Notes under the pieces: generated by a model
Seen by the model: the letters and a program-made list of their open reading frames with translations, nothing else
The model's database searches: none
Told to the model about the DNA's origin: nothing
Made by a program: the position numbers and the translations under genes
Source: Actinomadura sp. NBRC 104425
GTDB taxonomy: Bacteria > Actinomycetota > Actinomycetes > Streptosporangiales > Streptosporangiaceae
Length of the DNA stretch: 64,000 nt
Assembly (NCBI RefSeq): GCF_030269545.1
Contig: NZ_BSTN01000018.1
Span: 1 to 64,000 of the forward strand
Reading direction: 5' to 3'
In this document: positions 6,860-14,278 of the stretch, in pieces
Numbering within the stretch: the stretch's first letter is position 1
Layout of the letters: every line of letters starts with the position of its first letter

Positions 6860-7050
6860 TTAACTGAACCTCTCTCACCCTAGTTTGATCACTTGGTATT
6901 TGCATGGTGGACTCAGATACTATCCCTTGCCTTCAAGGGGGCGGGCGCCGAACGGAAGCGACTTCTTCCACCTGAGTGACAGGCGCACGACAGGAAGTCA
7001 CGGTAAATTCACAACAACGTCCGGCAGTGCGGGAGAAAGAGGCGGGCGCC
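6860..7050. promoter_or_regulatory. Divergent promoter region between cassettes 2 and 3
   Basis: This 191-base gap serves both divergent cassettes. On the plus strand a -10 like TAAATT (7005-7010) and a GAGG ribosome site precede ATG 7051. On the minus strand TAGGGT-like sequence and GAGAGG precede ATG 6859. It is AT-richer than its surroundings. No strong palindromic operator is evident. Confidence 0.45.
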
Positions 7051-7182
7051 ATGGGCAAGCACAGCAAGAAGCAGACGTGTAGCGTGTGCAATGGTCAAAA
7101 GGGCCAGTGGGTGACCGATGACGGGAACGGGAAGCGACGCTGGCAGACGTGCATAGCGTGCAATGGGACCGGTGAGCAGTGA
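7051..7182 (+). CDS. Double zinc-knuckle peptide, putative RiPP precursor (cassette 3)
   Basis: The 43-codon gene encodes MGKHSKKQTC, first knuckle CSVCNGQKG and second knuckle CIACNGTG. The linker WVTDDGNGK carries Asp24-Gly25, at the same absolute position as Asp24 in the other two peptides. GAGG about nine bases before the ATG is a plausible ribosome site. The TGA stop overlaps the GTG start of the methyltransferase (GTGA). The C-terminus ends directly after the second knuckle, so the Asp-containing linker is the only variable segment that could be a modification target. Confidence 0.83.
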   Translation: MGKHSKKQTCSVCNGQKGQWVTDDGNGKRRWQTCIACNGTGEQ

Positions 7183-8027
7183 GGTCGGCTGAGGAGGCTT
7201 TGGCGGCGATCCCCAGGGAGCAGTTCATCCCGGAGGTGGTGTACGTACCGGGTCCTGACCATTTCCTGGTGCCGCTGCGGCGTTCCGCCGATCCCGACCG
7301 ATGGCGACAGCTTGTGGAAGCCGAGAACGGCGCCGTGATCACCAAGGTCGGCCCTGACCCGATCGTTCCGGCCGACCTGTGCGATCCCGAGAGCGGGCGC
7401 GGCATGGTGGCCGCCAGCATCGGCAGTGCGCCGCGCATCATGACCGCAATGATCAACGCTCTCGATCTCTCGCCGGGCATGCGCGTCCTGGAGATCGGCA
7501 CCGGCACCGGCTATAACGCGGCCGTGCTGGCCTACCTGCTGGGCGAGCACAGCGTGATCAGCGTCGAGATCGACCCCGAGGTCGCCGACAACGCGCGGGC
7601 GGCCTTGCACCGGGCCGGGTACCGGGTCGAGGTGATCAACGGGGACGGCGAGGCCGGCTACCCACCCGGCGCCCCCTACGACCGGATCATCGTCACCGCC
7701 GCGGCCCACACCGTGCCCTACGCCTGGGTGCAGCAGACCCGACCCGGCGGGGTGATCCTGGTCCCCTGGGCCCCGACGGTCCATCCCGAGCCGCCGCTGG
7801 CGCGGTTCACCGTCCGCGAGGACGGAACCGCCGACGGTCGGTTCATCGGCCCCGGGGGATTCATGCCCCTGAACTCCCAGCACCTTCCGCCCCGGGTCAG
7901 CCACGAGACCGAGGAGCGATGGATCAAGGCCGGCAAGCCCGACTACGGCCGGTTCGGCATCACCTTGACCGCTGACGGGCAGCGCGTGTGGTTGGACTCG
8001 CCCGACAATCCTTGGGAGGGCGGCTGA
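7179..8027 (+). CDS. PIMT-like O-methyltransferase (cassette 3)
   Basis: The 282-residue protein has the N-terminus EEALAAIPREQFIPEVVYVP, which aligns with the cassette 1 enzyme. It carries the SAM loop VLEIGTGTGYNAAVLAYLLG, SVEIDPEV, and PYDRIIVTAAAHTVPYAWV with PGGVILVPW. The loop IGSAPRIMTAMI keeps the family Pro. It ends QRVWLDSPDNPWEGG, the same tail type as cassette 1. It starts with GTG overlapping the peptide stop. The reaction expected from the family is SAM-dependent esterification of an Asp or isoAsp carboxylate, after which the ester can collapse to aspartimide. Confidence 0.88.
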   Translation: MRSAEEALAAIPREQFIPEVVYVPGPDHFLVPLRRSADPDRWRQLVEAENGAVITKVGPDPIVPADLCDPESGRGMVAASIGSAPRIMTAMINALDLSPGMRVLEIGTGTGYNAAVLAYLLGEHSVISVEIDPEVADNARAALHRAGYRVEVINGDGEAGYPPGAPYDRIIVTAAAHTVPYAWVQQTRPGGVILVPWAPTVHPEPPLARFTVREDGTADGRFIGPGGFMPLNSQHLPPRVSHETEERWIKAGKPDYGRFGITLTADGQRVWLDSPDNPWEGG

Positions 8028-8047
8028 GCGAACGGCCGCGGCCTCTT

Positions 8048-10033
8048 TCAGCCCACGTCGGAGCGGGCCTGCCGGTACGCGGAGGCCTGCAGTTCGTACA
8101 GCTCGGCGTACAGGCCGCCAAGGCTCATCAGGTGCTCGTGGTCGCCCTCCTCGATGACGCGTCCGCCGTCCAGCACGTAGATGCGGTCGGCGTGCCGGAC
8201 GCTGGCGAGCCGGTGGGTGATCAGCAGGACGGTGCGGCCGCGCGCGGCGGCGTGGTGGCGGATCTGCTCGAACAGGCGGTGCTCGGCGCGGGCGTCCAAC
8301 GCGGCGGTCGGCTCGTCGCAGATCAGCAGCGGCGCGTCCCGGTAGAAGCCGCGGGCGGCGGCCAGTCGCTGCCACTGGCCGCCCGACAGCTCGCACCCGT
8401 CCACGAACCGCTTGTCCAGCAGCGTGGCCAGCCCGTGCGGCAGTTTGGCGATCACCTCGTCGGCGCCGGACTCGGCCGCCGCCTCCTCCACCGCCCGCCG
8501 CACCGGGCCGCTGTCAGGGTCGTCGCCCAGGGCGATGTTGTCGGCGGCGGTCATCGGCCAGTGCGTATGGTCCTGGGCGACCACGGCGATGGCGCGGCGC
8601 AGGTCGTCGGGGTCCACGTCGGACACGCGAACACCGTCCCAGCGCACCTCGCCCCCCTGCGGCGTGTACAGGCCCGCCAGGATCTTCGCGAGCGTCGTCT
8701 TACCCGACCCGTTCTCCCCGACCAGCGCGACGATCTCGCCCCGCCGCAGCCGCACCGACACCTCGCGCAGGGACGGTGTGTCGCCGCCGGGGTAGGTGAA
8801 CGTGACCGCCTCGGCCCTGATCTCGCGGAACGCCCGCAACGTCGCCACCGTGCCGGACGTGCCGTTGGAGGCGCCGGGCGCGTCCGCCTCGGCGGCGGTG
8901 CCTGTGGGCAGGCGGGCTCCGGCCACCTGGCAGAAGCTGACGTAGTCGCCGAAGTACAGGCCGTCCTCGTAGCAGCGGTTCAGGGCGTAGACGAGGTTGA
9001 TCAACGAGTTCTGGCCGGTGCGGATCGCCAGGACGGCCGTCCCGGCGACCGCCAGGGGCATGACGCCCTGCCACAGCAGCACGCCGAGGGCCGTGTACAT
9101 CAAAGCCGTGGTCAGGCCCTTGAGCATGTCGCCCCACACCCGGGTCATGGTCTGGCGGCGGGCGAGGGACAGCAGGACGGCGCGGATGTGGTCGGCGAGG
9201 ACGCCGTACCGGCGCAGCAGGAAGCCGCGCAGGTTGAACGAGCGGACCTCGGCGGCGTGCACCCGCTCTGTCATCAGCTCCGTGATGATCCAGCTGCGGC
9301 GGCGGGCCTCCACCAGGCTCAGCTGGGTCAGGTAGCCCTGGCGGGCCGCGCGCACCGCCGCCCAGCCCTCGGGCAGCGCGGTGAGCAGCAGCAGCGGCAG
9401 CAGCACCGGATGCAGCACGCCGAGCGCGCCCGCCGCGGCCGCGACCCCGACCGCGGCGGTGAACAGGTCCACGGCGTTGTCCACCATGGAGGGGGCCGAG
9501 TCGACGCCGCGCAGGCGCGCGCGGTGCAGGTGGTCCTGGAAGTCGGCGTCGTCGAAGGCGGTCAGGTCGATGCCGGTGGTGACCTCGTACAGGCGCAGCT
9601 CGACGATCTGCTCGACCTGGGGCCGCAGGCGGGCCTGCGCCCACTGCGCCGCCACCGCGAACGCGCCCCGCAGCGTGACGGCCCCGCCGACCAGCAGCAG
9701 CGCGGGTGCGGCCGAGCGCACCCGGTCGGGGGTGGGGCCGGCGGCGAACAGGGCCGTCAGGACGCCGGTGGTCGCCAGCAGCCCGAAGGCGGTGAACAGC
9801 CCGGCGACGACGTTGAGCACCACGGTGACGATCAGGTCGCGCTTGTTGGCCCGCCATGCCAGCGCCATGACCTGGGCGATGAGCGCGGGCAGCCGCCGGG
9901 CCATGGTGAGCATGCCGGTCTGCGACAGCTCGGTGGCCTTGGCGTGCCAGGACGACGAGTCGGCCAGCTTCGGCCCGAGGTCCTCCAGCAGCTCCTCGGG
10001 ACGGCGTGCCCGTCTGCGCAGGCGCAGCCTCAT
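8048..10033 (-). CDS. ABC transporter half-molecule, fused permease and ATPase
   Basis: The 661-residue protein has an N-terminal membrane domain (several hydrophobic helices between about residues 50 and 300) and a C-terminal ATPase with Walker A LVGENGSGKTTLAKIL, signature LSGGQWQRLAAARGF, Walker B LLICDEPTAALD and H-loop LLITHRLASV. This is exporter architecture that works as a dimer. ATG 10033 is chosen because GAGGT lies a few bases upstream and the protein starts MRLRLRRRARRPEELLEDLG. It converges on cassette 3 with a 20-base gap, so it may export the modified peptide, but they share no operon. A fragment of a close paralogue lies at 2217-2333. Confidence 0.92.
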   Translation of the reverse strand: MRLRLRRRARRPEELLEDLGPKLADSSSWHAKATELSQTGMLTMARRLPALIAQVMALAWRANKRDLIVTVVLNVVAGLFTAFGLLATTGVLTALFAAGPTPDRVRSAAPALLLVGGAVTLRGAFAVAAQWAQARLRPQVEQIVELRLYEVTTGIDLTAFDDADFQDHLHRARLRGVDSAPSMVDNAVDLFTAAVGVAAAAGALGVLHPVLLPLLLLTALPEGWAAVRAARQGYLTQLSLVEARRRSWIITELMTERVHAAEVRSFNLRGFLLRRYGVLADHIRAVLLSLARRQTMTRVWGDMLKGLTTALMYTALGVLLWQGVMPLAVAGTAVLAIRTGQNSLINLVYALNRCYEDGLYFGDYVSFCQVAGARLPTGTAAEADAPGASNGTSGTVATLRAFREIRAEAVTFTYPGGDTPSLREVSVRLRRGEIVALVGENGSGKTTLAKILAGLYTPQGGEVRWDGVRVSDVDPDDLRRAIAVVAQDHTHWPMTAADNIALGDDPDSGPVRRAVEEAAAESGADEVIAKLPHGLATLLDKRFVDGCELSGGQWQRLAAARGFYRDAPLLICDEPTAALDARAEHRLFEQIRHHAAARGRTVLLITHRLASVRHADRIYVLDGGRVIEEGDHEHLMSLGGLYAELYELQASAYRQARSDVG

Positions 10034-10228
10034 CGGGGCACCTCGCTCCGGAGAACGCGTGTGGTGCCCGGTTCGGCGTCGACCATCGGCACGGCCTCCC
10101 GCGGTGGGTGATCCGGGGACCACCTTCGGTGATCGGGCGCGGTGCGGGAAGACCGCCGACCGACTGTGGTCGCCGCCCGGAGGGCACAGAATTGTTACCT
10201 TTGGTAAGCCCGGCGGCGCCGACCGTGC

Positions 10229-11032
10229 CTACCCGCGGCGGGCGACGCCTCCGTACACCCAGATGGCGTCCAGATGCGGCGACGGGTCGCCGTCCGGCCG
10301 CCACAGCGGAAGCTGCACCAGTCCGGGGTCCACCATTTCCAGGCCGTCGAAGAAGCGTTTGATCTCGGCACCGCTGCGGGTGACGAACGGTGCGGTGGCG
10401 TTGGCGTAGGGGCGGGAGCCCTCGGCGGACCGTTCGGGGTCGAAGTCATGCGTGGCGTGGCTCAGCACCAGATAGCTTCCGGGCGCCATGTCGCGCATGA
10501 ATCGTTCCACGATTCCGGCGGGGTCTTCGGAATCGCGGACAAAATGCAGGATCGCCACGAGCAGAAGGGCAACGGGCTGGTCGAAGTCGATGACCGCGCG
10601 GACGTCGGGATGCCCCAGGATCGCGTCGGGATCGCGCACGTCCCCTTCGATCACGACGGTGTCCCCAGGGGCGCGGTCGGCCAGCAGGGCCCGGGCGTGC
10701 ACCAGCACCATGGGGTCGTTGTCGACATAGACGATGCGCGCGTCCGGAGCGACCTCGTGCGCCACCTCGCTGGTGCTGCCCTGCGTGGGCAGCCCCGTGC
10801 CGATGTCGAGGAACTGCCGGATCCCGGCCGCGGCCAGAAAACGCACCGCCCGCCCCAGGAAGGCCCGGTTCTCCAACGCCATCAACCGGACCTCGGGCAG
10901 GACGCGCAGGACCTGCTCGGCGGCCTCGCGATCCGCCTCGAAGTTGTCCTTGCCGCCGAGGTAGTAGTCGTACATGCGCGCCGGGTGGGGCTTGCTCGGG
11001 TCCACCCGCCGATGCCAGTCGTCTGCGCTCAC
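10229..11032 (-). CDS. SAM-dependent methyltransferase, PF04672 (DUF574), copy 1
   Basis: The 267-residue protein starts GTG with the family opening HPARMYDYYLGGKDNFEADREAA. The SAM-site strand IRQFLDIGTGLPTQGSTSEVA and acidic strand IVYVDNDPMVLVHARALLAD are clear, and it ends IWVYGGVARRG. The family is abundant in actinomycetes and its substrates are mostly unknown. The gene is a near-copy of 11082-11885, in the same orientation and with the same length, repeated with a period of 853 bases. Differences cluster in the linker after the acidic strand (APGD versus DAKS) and in the last 60 residues. Confidence 0.92.
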   Translation of the reverse strand: MSADDWHRRVDPSKPHPARMYDYYLGGKDNFEADREAAEQVLRVLPEVRLMALENRAFLGRAVRFLAAAGIRQFLDIGTGLPTQGSTSEVAHEVAPDARIVYVDNDPMVLVHARALLADRAPGDTVVIEGDVRDPDAILGHPDVRAVIDFDQPVALLLVAILHFVRDSEDPAGIVERFMRDMAPGSYLVLSHATHDFDPERSAEGSRPYANATAPFVTRSGAEIKRFFDGLEMVDPGLVQLPLWRPDGDPSPHLDAIWVYGGVARRG

Positions 11033-11081
11033 TACCGTTCCTCTATGTCAGCCGAACATAAGACGACGGCGCGGGCCGCTC

Positions 11082-11885
11082 TTACACGCGGCGGCCGACG
11101 CCTCCGTAGAGCCAGATGACGTCCAGGTGCGACGGCGGCTCGCCGTCCGGCCGCCACAGCGGAAGCTGCACCAGTCCGGGATCGACCATTTCCAGGCCGT
11201 CGAAGAAACGCTTGATCTCGGCACCGCTGCGGCCGACGGCCGGTGCGGTGGCGTTGGCGTAGGGGCGGACGGCCTCGGCGGACCGTTCGGGGTCGAAGTC
11301 ATGCGTGCCGTGGCTGATCACCAGATAGCTTCCGGGCGCCATGACGCGCTTGAATCGTTCGACGATTCCGACAGGGTCTTCAGATTCGCGAATGAAATGC
11401 AGGATGGCCACGAGCAGAACGGCAACGGGCTGGTCGAAGTCGATGACCGCGCGGACGTCGGGATGCCCCAGGATCGCGTCGGGATCGCGCACATCACCCT
11501 CGACCACGACGGTGGACTTCGCGTCGCGGTCGGCCAGCAGGGCCCGGGCATGCACCAGCACCATGGGGTCGTTGTCGACATAGACGATGCGCGCGTCCGG
11601 AGCGACCTCGTGCGCCACCTCGCTGGTGCTGCCCTGCGTGGGCAGCCCCGTGCCGATGTCGAGGAACTGCCGGATCCCGGCCGCGGCAAGGAAACGCACC
11701 GCCCGCCCCAGGAAGGCCCGGTTCTCCAACGCCATCAACCGGGCCTCGGGCGCGATGCGCAGGACCTGCTCGGCGGCCTTGCGATCCGCCTCGAAGTTGT
11801 CCTTGCCGTCAAGGAAGTAGTCGTACATGCGCGCCGGGTGGGGCTTGCTCGGGTCCACCCGCCGATGCCAGTCGTCTGCGCTCAC
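11082..11885 (-). CDS. SAM-dependent methyltransferase, PF04672 (DUF574), copy 2
   Basis: The 267-residue tandem paralogue is almost identical to the downstream copy through the SAM site (FLDIGTGLPTQGSTSEVA). GTG 11885 is chosen because the two proteins then begin with the same VSADDWHRRVDPSKPHPARMYDY and have equal length. The longer open frame to 12035 has no homologous counterpart. Only 49 bases separate the two genes, so co-transcription is likely. High identity over most of the length points to a recent tandem duplication, with possible gene conversion. Confidence 0.92.
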   Translation of the reverse strand: MSADDWHRRVDPSKPHPARMYDYFLDGKDNFEADRKAAEQVLRIAPEARLMALENRAFLGRAVRFLAAAGIRQFLDIGTGLPTQGSTSEVAHEVAPDARIVYVDNDPMVLVHARALLADRDAKSTVVVEGDVRDPDAILGHPDVRAVIDFDQPVAVLLVAILHFIRESEDPVGIVERFKRVMAPGSYLVISHGTHDFDPERSAEAVRPYANATAPAVGRSGAEIKRFFDGLEMVDPGLVQLPLWRPDGEPPSHLDVIWLYGGVGRRV

Positions 11886-12039
11886 TACCGTTCCCCTGGT
11901 CGCCCCTGGTATCGGCCGACCATTCTGCACGATCATGGAAACGCGAAGGTCACGATTGGGCCGACCGTTTCCGTCAAGATCGGTGACGGCACTGGTGAAC
12001 GCCGGTGGATGACCGAATGCGGACATCCGGGGCATGGGA

Positions 12040-12969
12040 TCAGGTGCGGTAGGCGTCCGGAATCCAGTGGCCGGGGTCGTCCGGCGGCGGCGGGGTCGGG
12101 GCGGGCAGCAGGCGCAGCATGCGGCGCAGTGCAGGGCCGCTGTTCCCGCGGTGCCACACGACCGACCAGGGGGCCAGCGGCACCGGGTCGACCAGCCGGA
12201 TGCGGTGCAGGCCGAAGTCGGGCGGGATCTCGATGCCGGCCTCGCCGAGCGCCACGTCGTGTTTCTCGCGGCGTACCAGTTCGCCGTAGTGGCGGTGCCC
12301 GATCGCCGGTTCGTAGAAGCGGATCGGCACGCCGAAGCGGCGGGCCAGGCCGGTCAGGTAGCCGCGCGCCTCGCTCGCGCCGCCCGGGTCGGCCATGGCG
12401 ATGCCCGGCAGTTCGGACGGGCGCATCGCGTCCCGGGACGCCAGCGGATGGTCCAGCGGGACGAAGGCGTGCATCGGCTCCAGGTGCACCAGCCGGTGCG
12501 CCAGCTCCGGCGGCAGCGGCTCGGGCAGGTCCATGACCTGGCCGAACGCGGCGTCGATCTCGCGGGTGCGCAGGGCGGGCAGCGCCAGTGCCAGGCCCTG
12601 GCGCATGCTGGGCTGGACGCGCAGCGACGGGTCGTGTTCCAGCAGCCCGCGCAGCAGCCGCATGGGGCTGAAGCGCTCGTCGAAGACGTCGACGCGCAGC
12701 GGCTGGGAGGTCTCGCGCACCGAGGCGACGGCCGCGTCGAACGCGGCGAGCGCGTCCTTGGCCAGCGGCAGGAACCGATGCCCGGCCGGGGTCAGCTCGA
12801 CGCGGCGCGTGGTGCGCTCGAACAGCGACGCCGACAGCGCCTCCTCCAGCCTTCGGATGCGTTTGGACAGCGCCTGCTGCGTCAGGAACAGCCGGGCGGC
12901 GGCGCGTCCGAAGTGCATCTCCTCCGCGGCGGCGACGAACGCGCGCACGAGCTGGAGATCCACGTCCAC
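12040..12969 (-). CDS. LysR-family transcriptional regulator
   Basis: The protein of about 309 residues has the N-terminal winged HTH (VRAFVAAAEEMHFGRAAARLFLTQQALSKRIRRLEEAL, about residues 7-44) and a periplasmic-binding-like effector domain. Its C-terminal tail is proline-rich. The start is ambiguous: GTG at 12969 or 12963, or ATG at 12999; GTG 12969 keeps the normal short lead to the HTH. It is divergent from clpP, whose start is 84 bases away. LysR proteins usually act on the divergent gene, so clpP is its likely target. Confidence 0.9.
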   Translation of the reverse strand: MDVDLQLVRAFVAAAEEMHFGRAAARLFLTQQALSKRIRRLEEALSASLFERTTRRVELTPAGHRFLPLAKDALAAFDAAVASVRETSQPLRVDVFDERFSPMRLLRGLLEHDPSLRVQPSMRQGLALALPALRTREIDAAFGQVMDLPEPLPPELAHRLVHLEPMHAFVPLDHPLASRDAMRPSELPGIAMADPGGASEARGYLTGLARRFGVPIRFYEPAIGHRHYGELVRREKHDVALGEAGIEIPPDFGLHRIRLVDPVPLAPWSVVWHRGNSGPALRRMLRLLPAPTPPPPDDPGHWIPDAYRT

Positions 12970-13052
12970 GCGTCCAGAGTAACCACCGCCGGTTGTCAAT
13001 CACCCGTGAAGAGTTGTTGGACGCCGTCGGCGCCGGGCGCTTTGCTGGGGCC

Positions 13053-13649
13053 ATGACCACGGCCATGACGACAAAGGACGAAACGCCGTCCGGCTTCGAC
13101 CCGGTGTTCCAGCGGCTGCTGCGCGAGCGCGTCATCTTCCTCGGGCAGCAGGTGGACGACGCCATCGCCAATCGGATCTGCGCCGAGATGCTGCTGCTGT
13201 CGGCCGAGGACCGCAGCCGCGACATCTTCCTGTACATCAACTCCCCCGGCGGCTCGATCACCGCCGGGATGGCGATCTACGACATCATGCAGTATGTGCC
13301 CAACGACGTGGCCACGGTGTCGCTGGGCTTCACCGCGTCCATGGGCCAGTTCCTGCTGTCGGCGGGGACGCCCGGCAAGCGGTACGCCCTGCCGCACGCG
13401 CGGATTTTGATGCACCAGCCGTCCGGCGGTGTCGCGGGCACCGCGTCCGACGTGCGGATCCAGGCGGAGAACATGCGGTACACCAAGCGGATCGTGCAGG
13501 AGCTGATAGCGCATCACACCGGTCAGCCGGTCGAGCGGATCGAGGCCGACTCCGACCGCGACCGGTTCTTCACCGCCGTGGAGGCCAGGGAGTACGGCTT
13601 CGTCGACCATGTCGTGCGCACTGCTCCCCGGGTGACCGCCGCCGCCTGA
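13053..13649 (+). CDS. clpP: ClpP-type ATP-dependent protease subunit
   Basis: The 198-residue protein has normal ClpP size. The catalytic Ser lies in LGFTASMGQFLLSAG, His in ARILMHQPSGG and Asp in EADSDRDRFF. The tail EAREYGFVDHVV is typical. ATG 13053 follows a weakly GGGG-rich region; a second ATG lies 12 bases on. There is no clpP partner gene and no clpX beside it, so this is an additional, stand-alone paralogue and not the main clpP1P2 pair. Divergence from a LysR gene suggests conditional expression. Confidence 0.93.
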   Translation: MTTAMTTKDETPSGFDPVFQRLLRERVIFLGQQVDDAIANRICAEMLLLSAEDRSRDIFLYINSPGGSITAGMAIYDIMQYVPNDVATVSLGFTASMGQFLLSAGTPGKRYALPHARILMHQPSGGVAGTASDVRIQAENMRYTKRIVQELIAHHTGQPVERIEADSDRDRFFTAVEAREYGFVDHVVRTAPRVTAAA

Positions 13650-13707
13650 GCCCGGCCGGCAGATAGGTCATGTTCCGGATAATCCGCTGACGAACTAATC
13701 TGGCGGC

Positions 13708-14187
13708 ATGACCGTCACGCGAACGATTCCGGACCTGTCCTACCTGTTCAACCACACCAGCCATGTGCTGAAGACGCACATGACGGCCGCCCTCGACGAG
13801 ATCGGGCTGACCCCGCGCATGCACTGCGTCCTCGTGCACGCCCTGGAGGAGGAGCGCACCCAGATTCAGCTCGCCGAGGTGTGCGACATGGACAAGACCA
13901 CCATGGTGGTCACGTTGGACGCGCTGGAGAAGGCCGGGTACGCCGAGCGCCGCCCGTCCAGCCGCGACCGGCGCGCCCGGATCGTCTCGGTCACCGAGCG
14001 CGGTGCCGAGATCGCCGAGCGCAGCATGCGGATCGTCGACCGGGTGCACGGCGCGGTCCTGGAGGCGCTGCCCGAAGGCGAGCGGGAGGTGTTCGTGCGC
14101 GCCATGGAGCGTTTGGCCGGCGGCCATCTGGCCGAACCGGTGGACGCCTCCTGCCGCCGGCCGCGCGAGCGCGCCGCCGCCAGATAG
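13708..14187 (+). CDS. MarR-family transcriptional regulator
   Basis: The 159-residue protein carries a winged helix at about residues 45-105: TQIQLAEVCDMDKTTMVVTLDALEKAGYAERRPSSRDRRARIVSVT includes the recognition helix and the DRRA wing typical of MarR. It lies just ahead of a DHA2 exporter gene on the same strand, a common arrangement in which MarR represses both. A 9-base word, AGATAGGTC, occurs before marR (13661-13669) and at its 3' end before the exporter (14182-14190). Near it are small dyads (CGGATAATCCG, 13676-13686). Confidence 0.9.
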   Translation: MTVTRTIPDLSYLFNHTSHVLKTHMTAALDEIGLTPRMHCVLVHALEEERTQIQLAEVCDMDKTTMVVTLDALEKAGYAERRPSSRDRRARIVSVTERGAEIAERSMRIVDRVHGAVLEALPEGEREVFVRAMERLAGGHLAEPVDASCRRPRERAAAR

Positions 14188-14244
14188 GTCCGAATCGGAT
14201 AGGCAACAAGAGGATCGTCTACTAAAAAACCATCTGCTACTGTC

Positions 14245-14278
14245 TCTCCTGTCCAGCTCGTCCCGTGCTGACAGGAGA
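14245..14278 (+). promoter_or_regulatory. Hairpin covering the exporter ribosome site
   Basis: TCTCCTGTC (14245-14253) pairs perfectly with GACAGGAGA (14270-14278) across a 16-base loop. The right arm contains the AGGAG ribosome site and the A of the first ATG, so folding would hide both. Confidence 0.55.

Noticed and set aside
7988-10111. Long + strand open frame opposite the ABC transporter
   Set aside because: The translated sequence is Gln/Arg/Val-rich without domains, while the minus strand encodes all ABC motifs in order.
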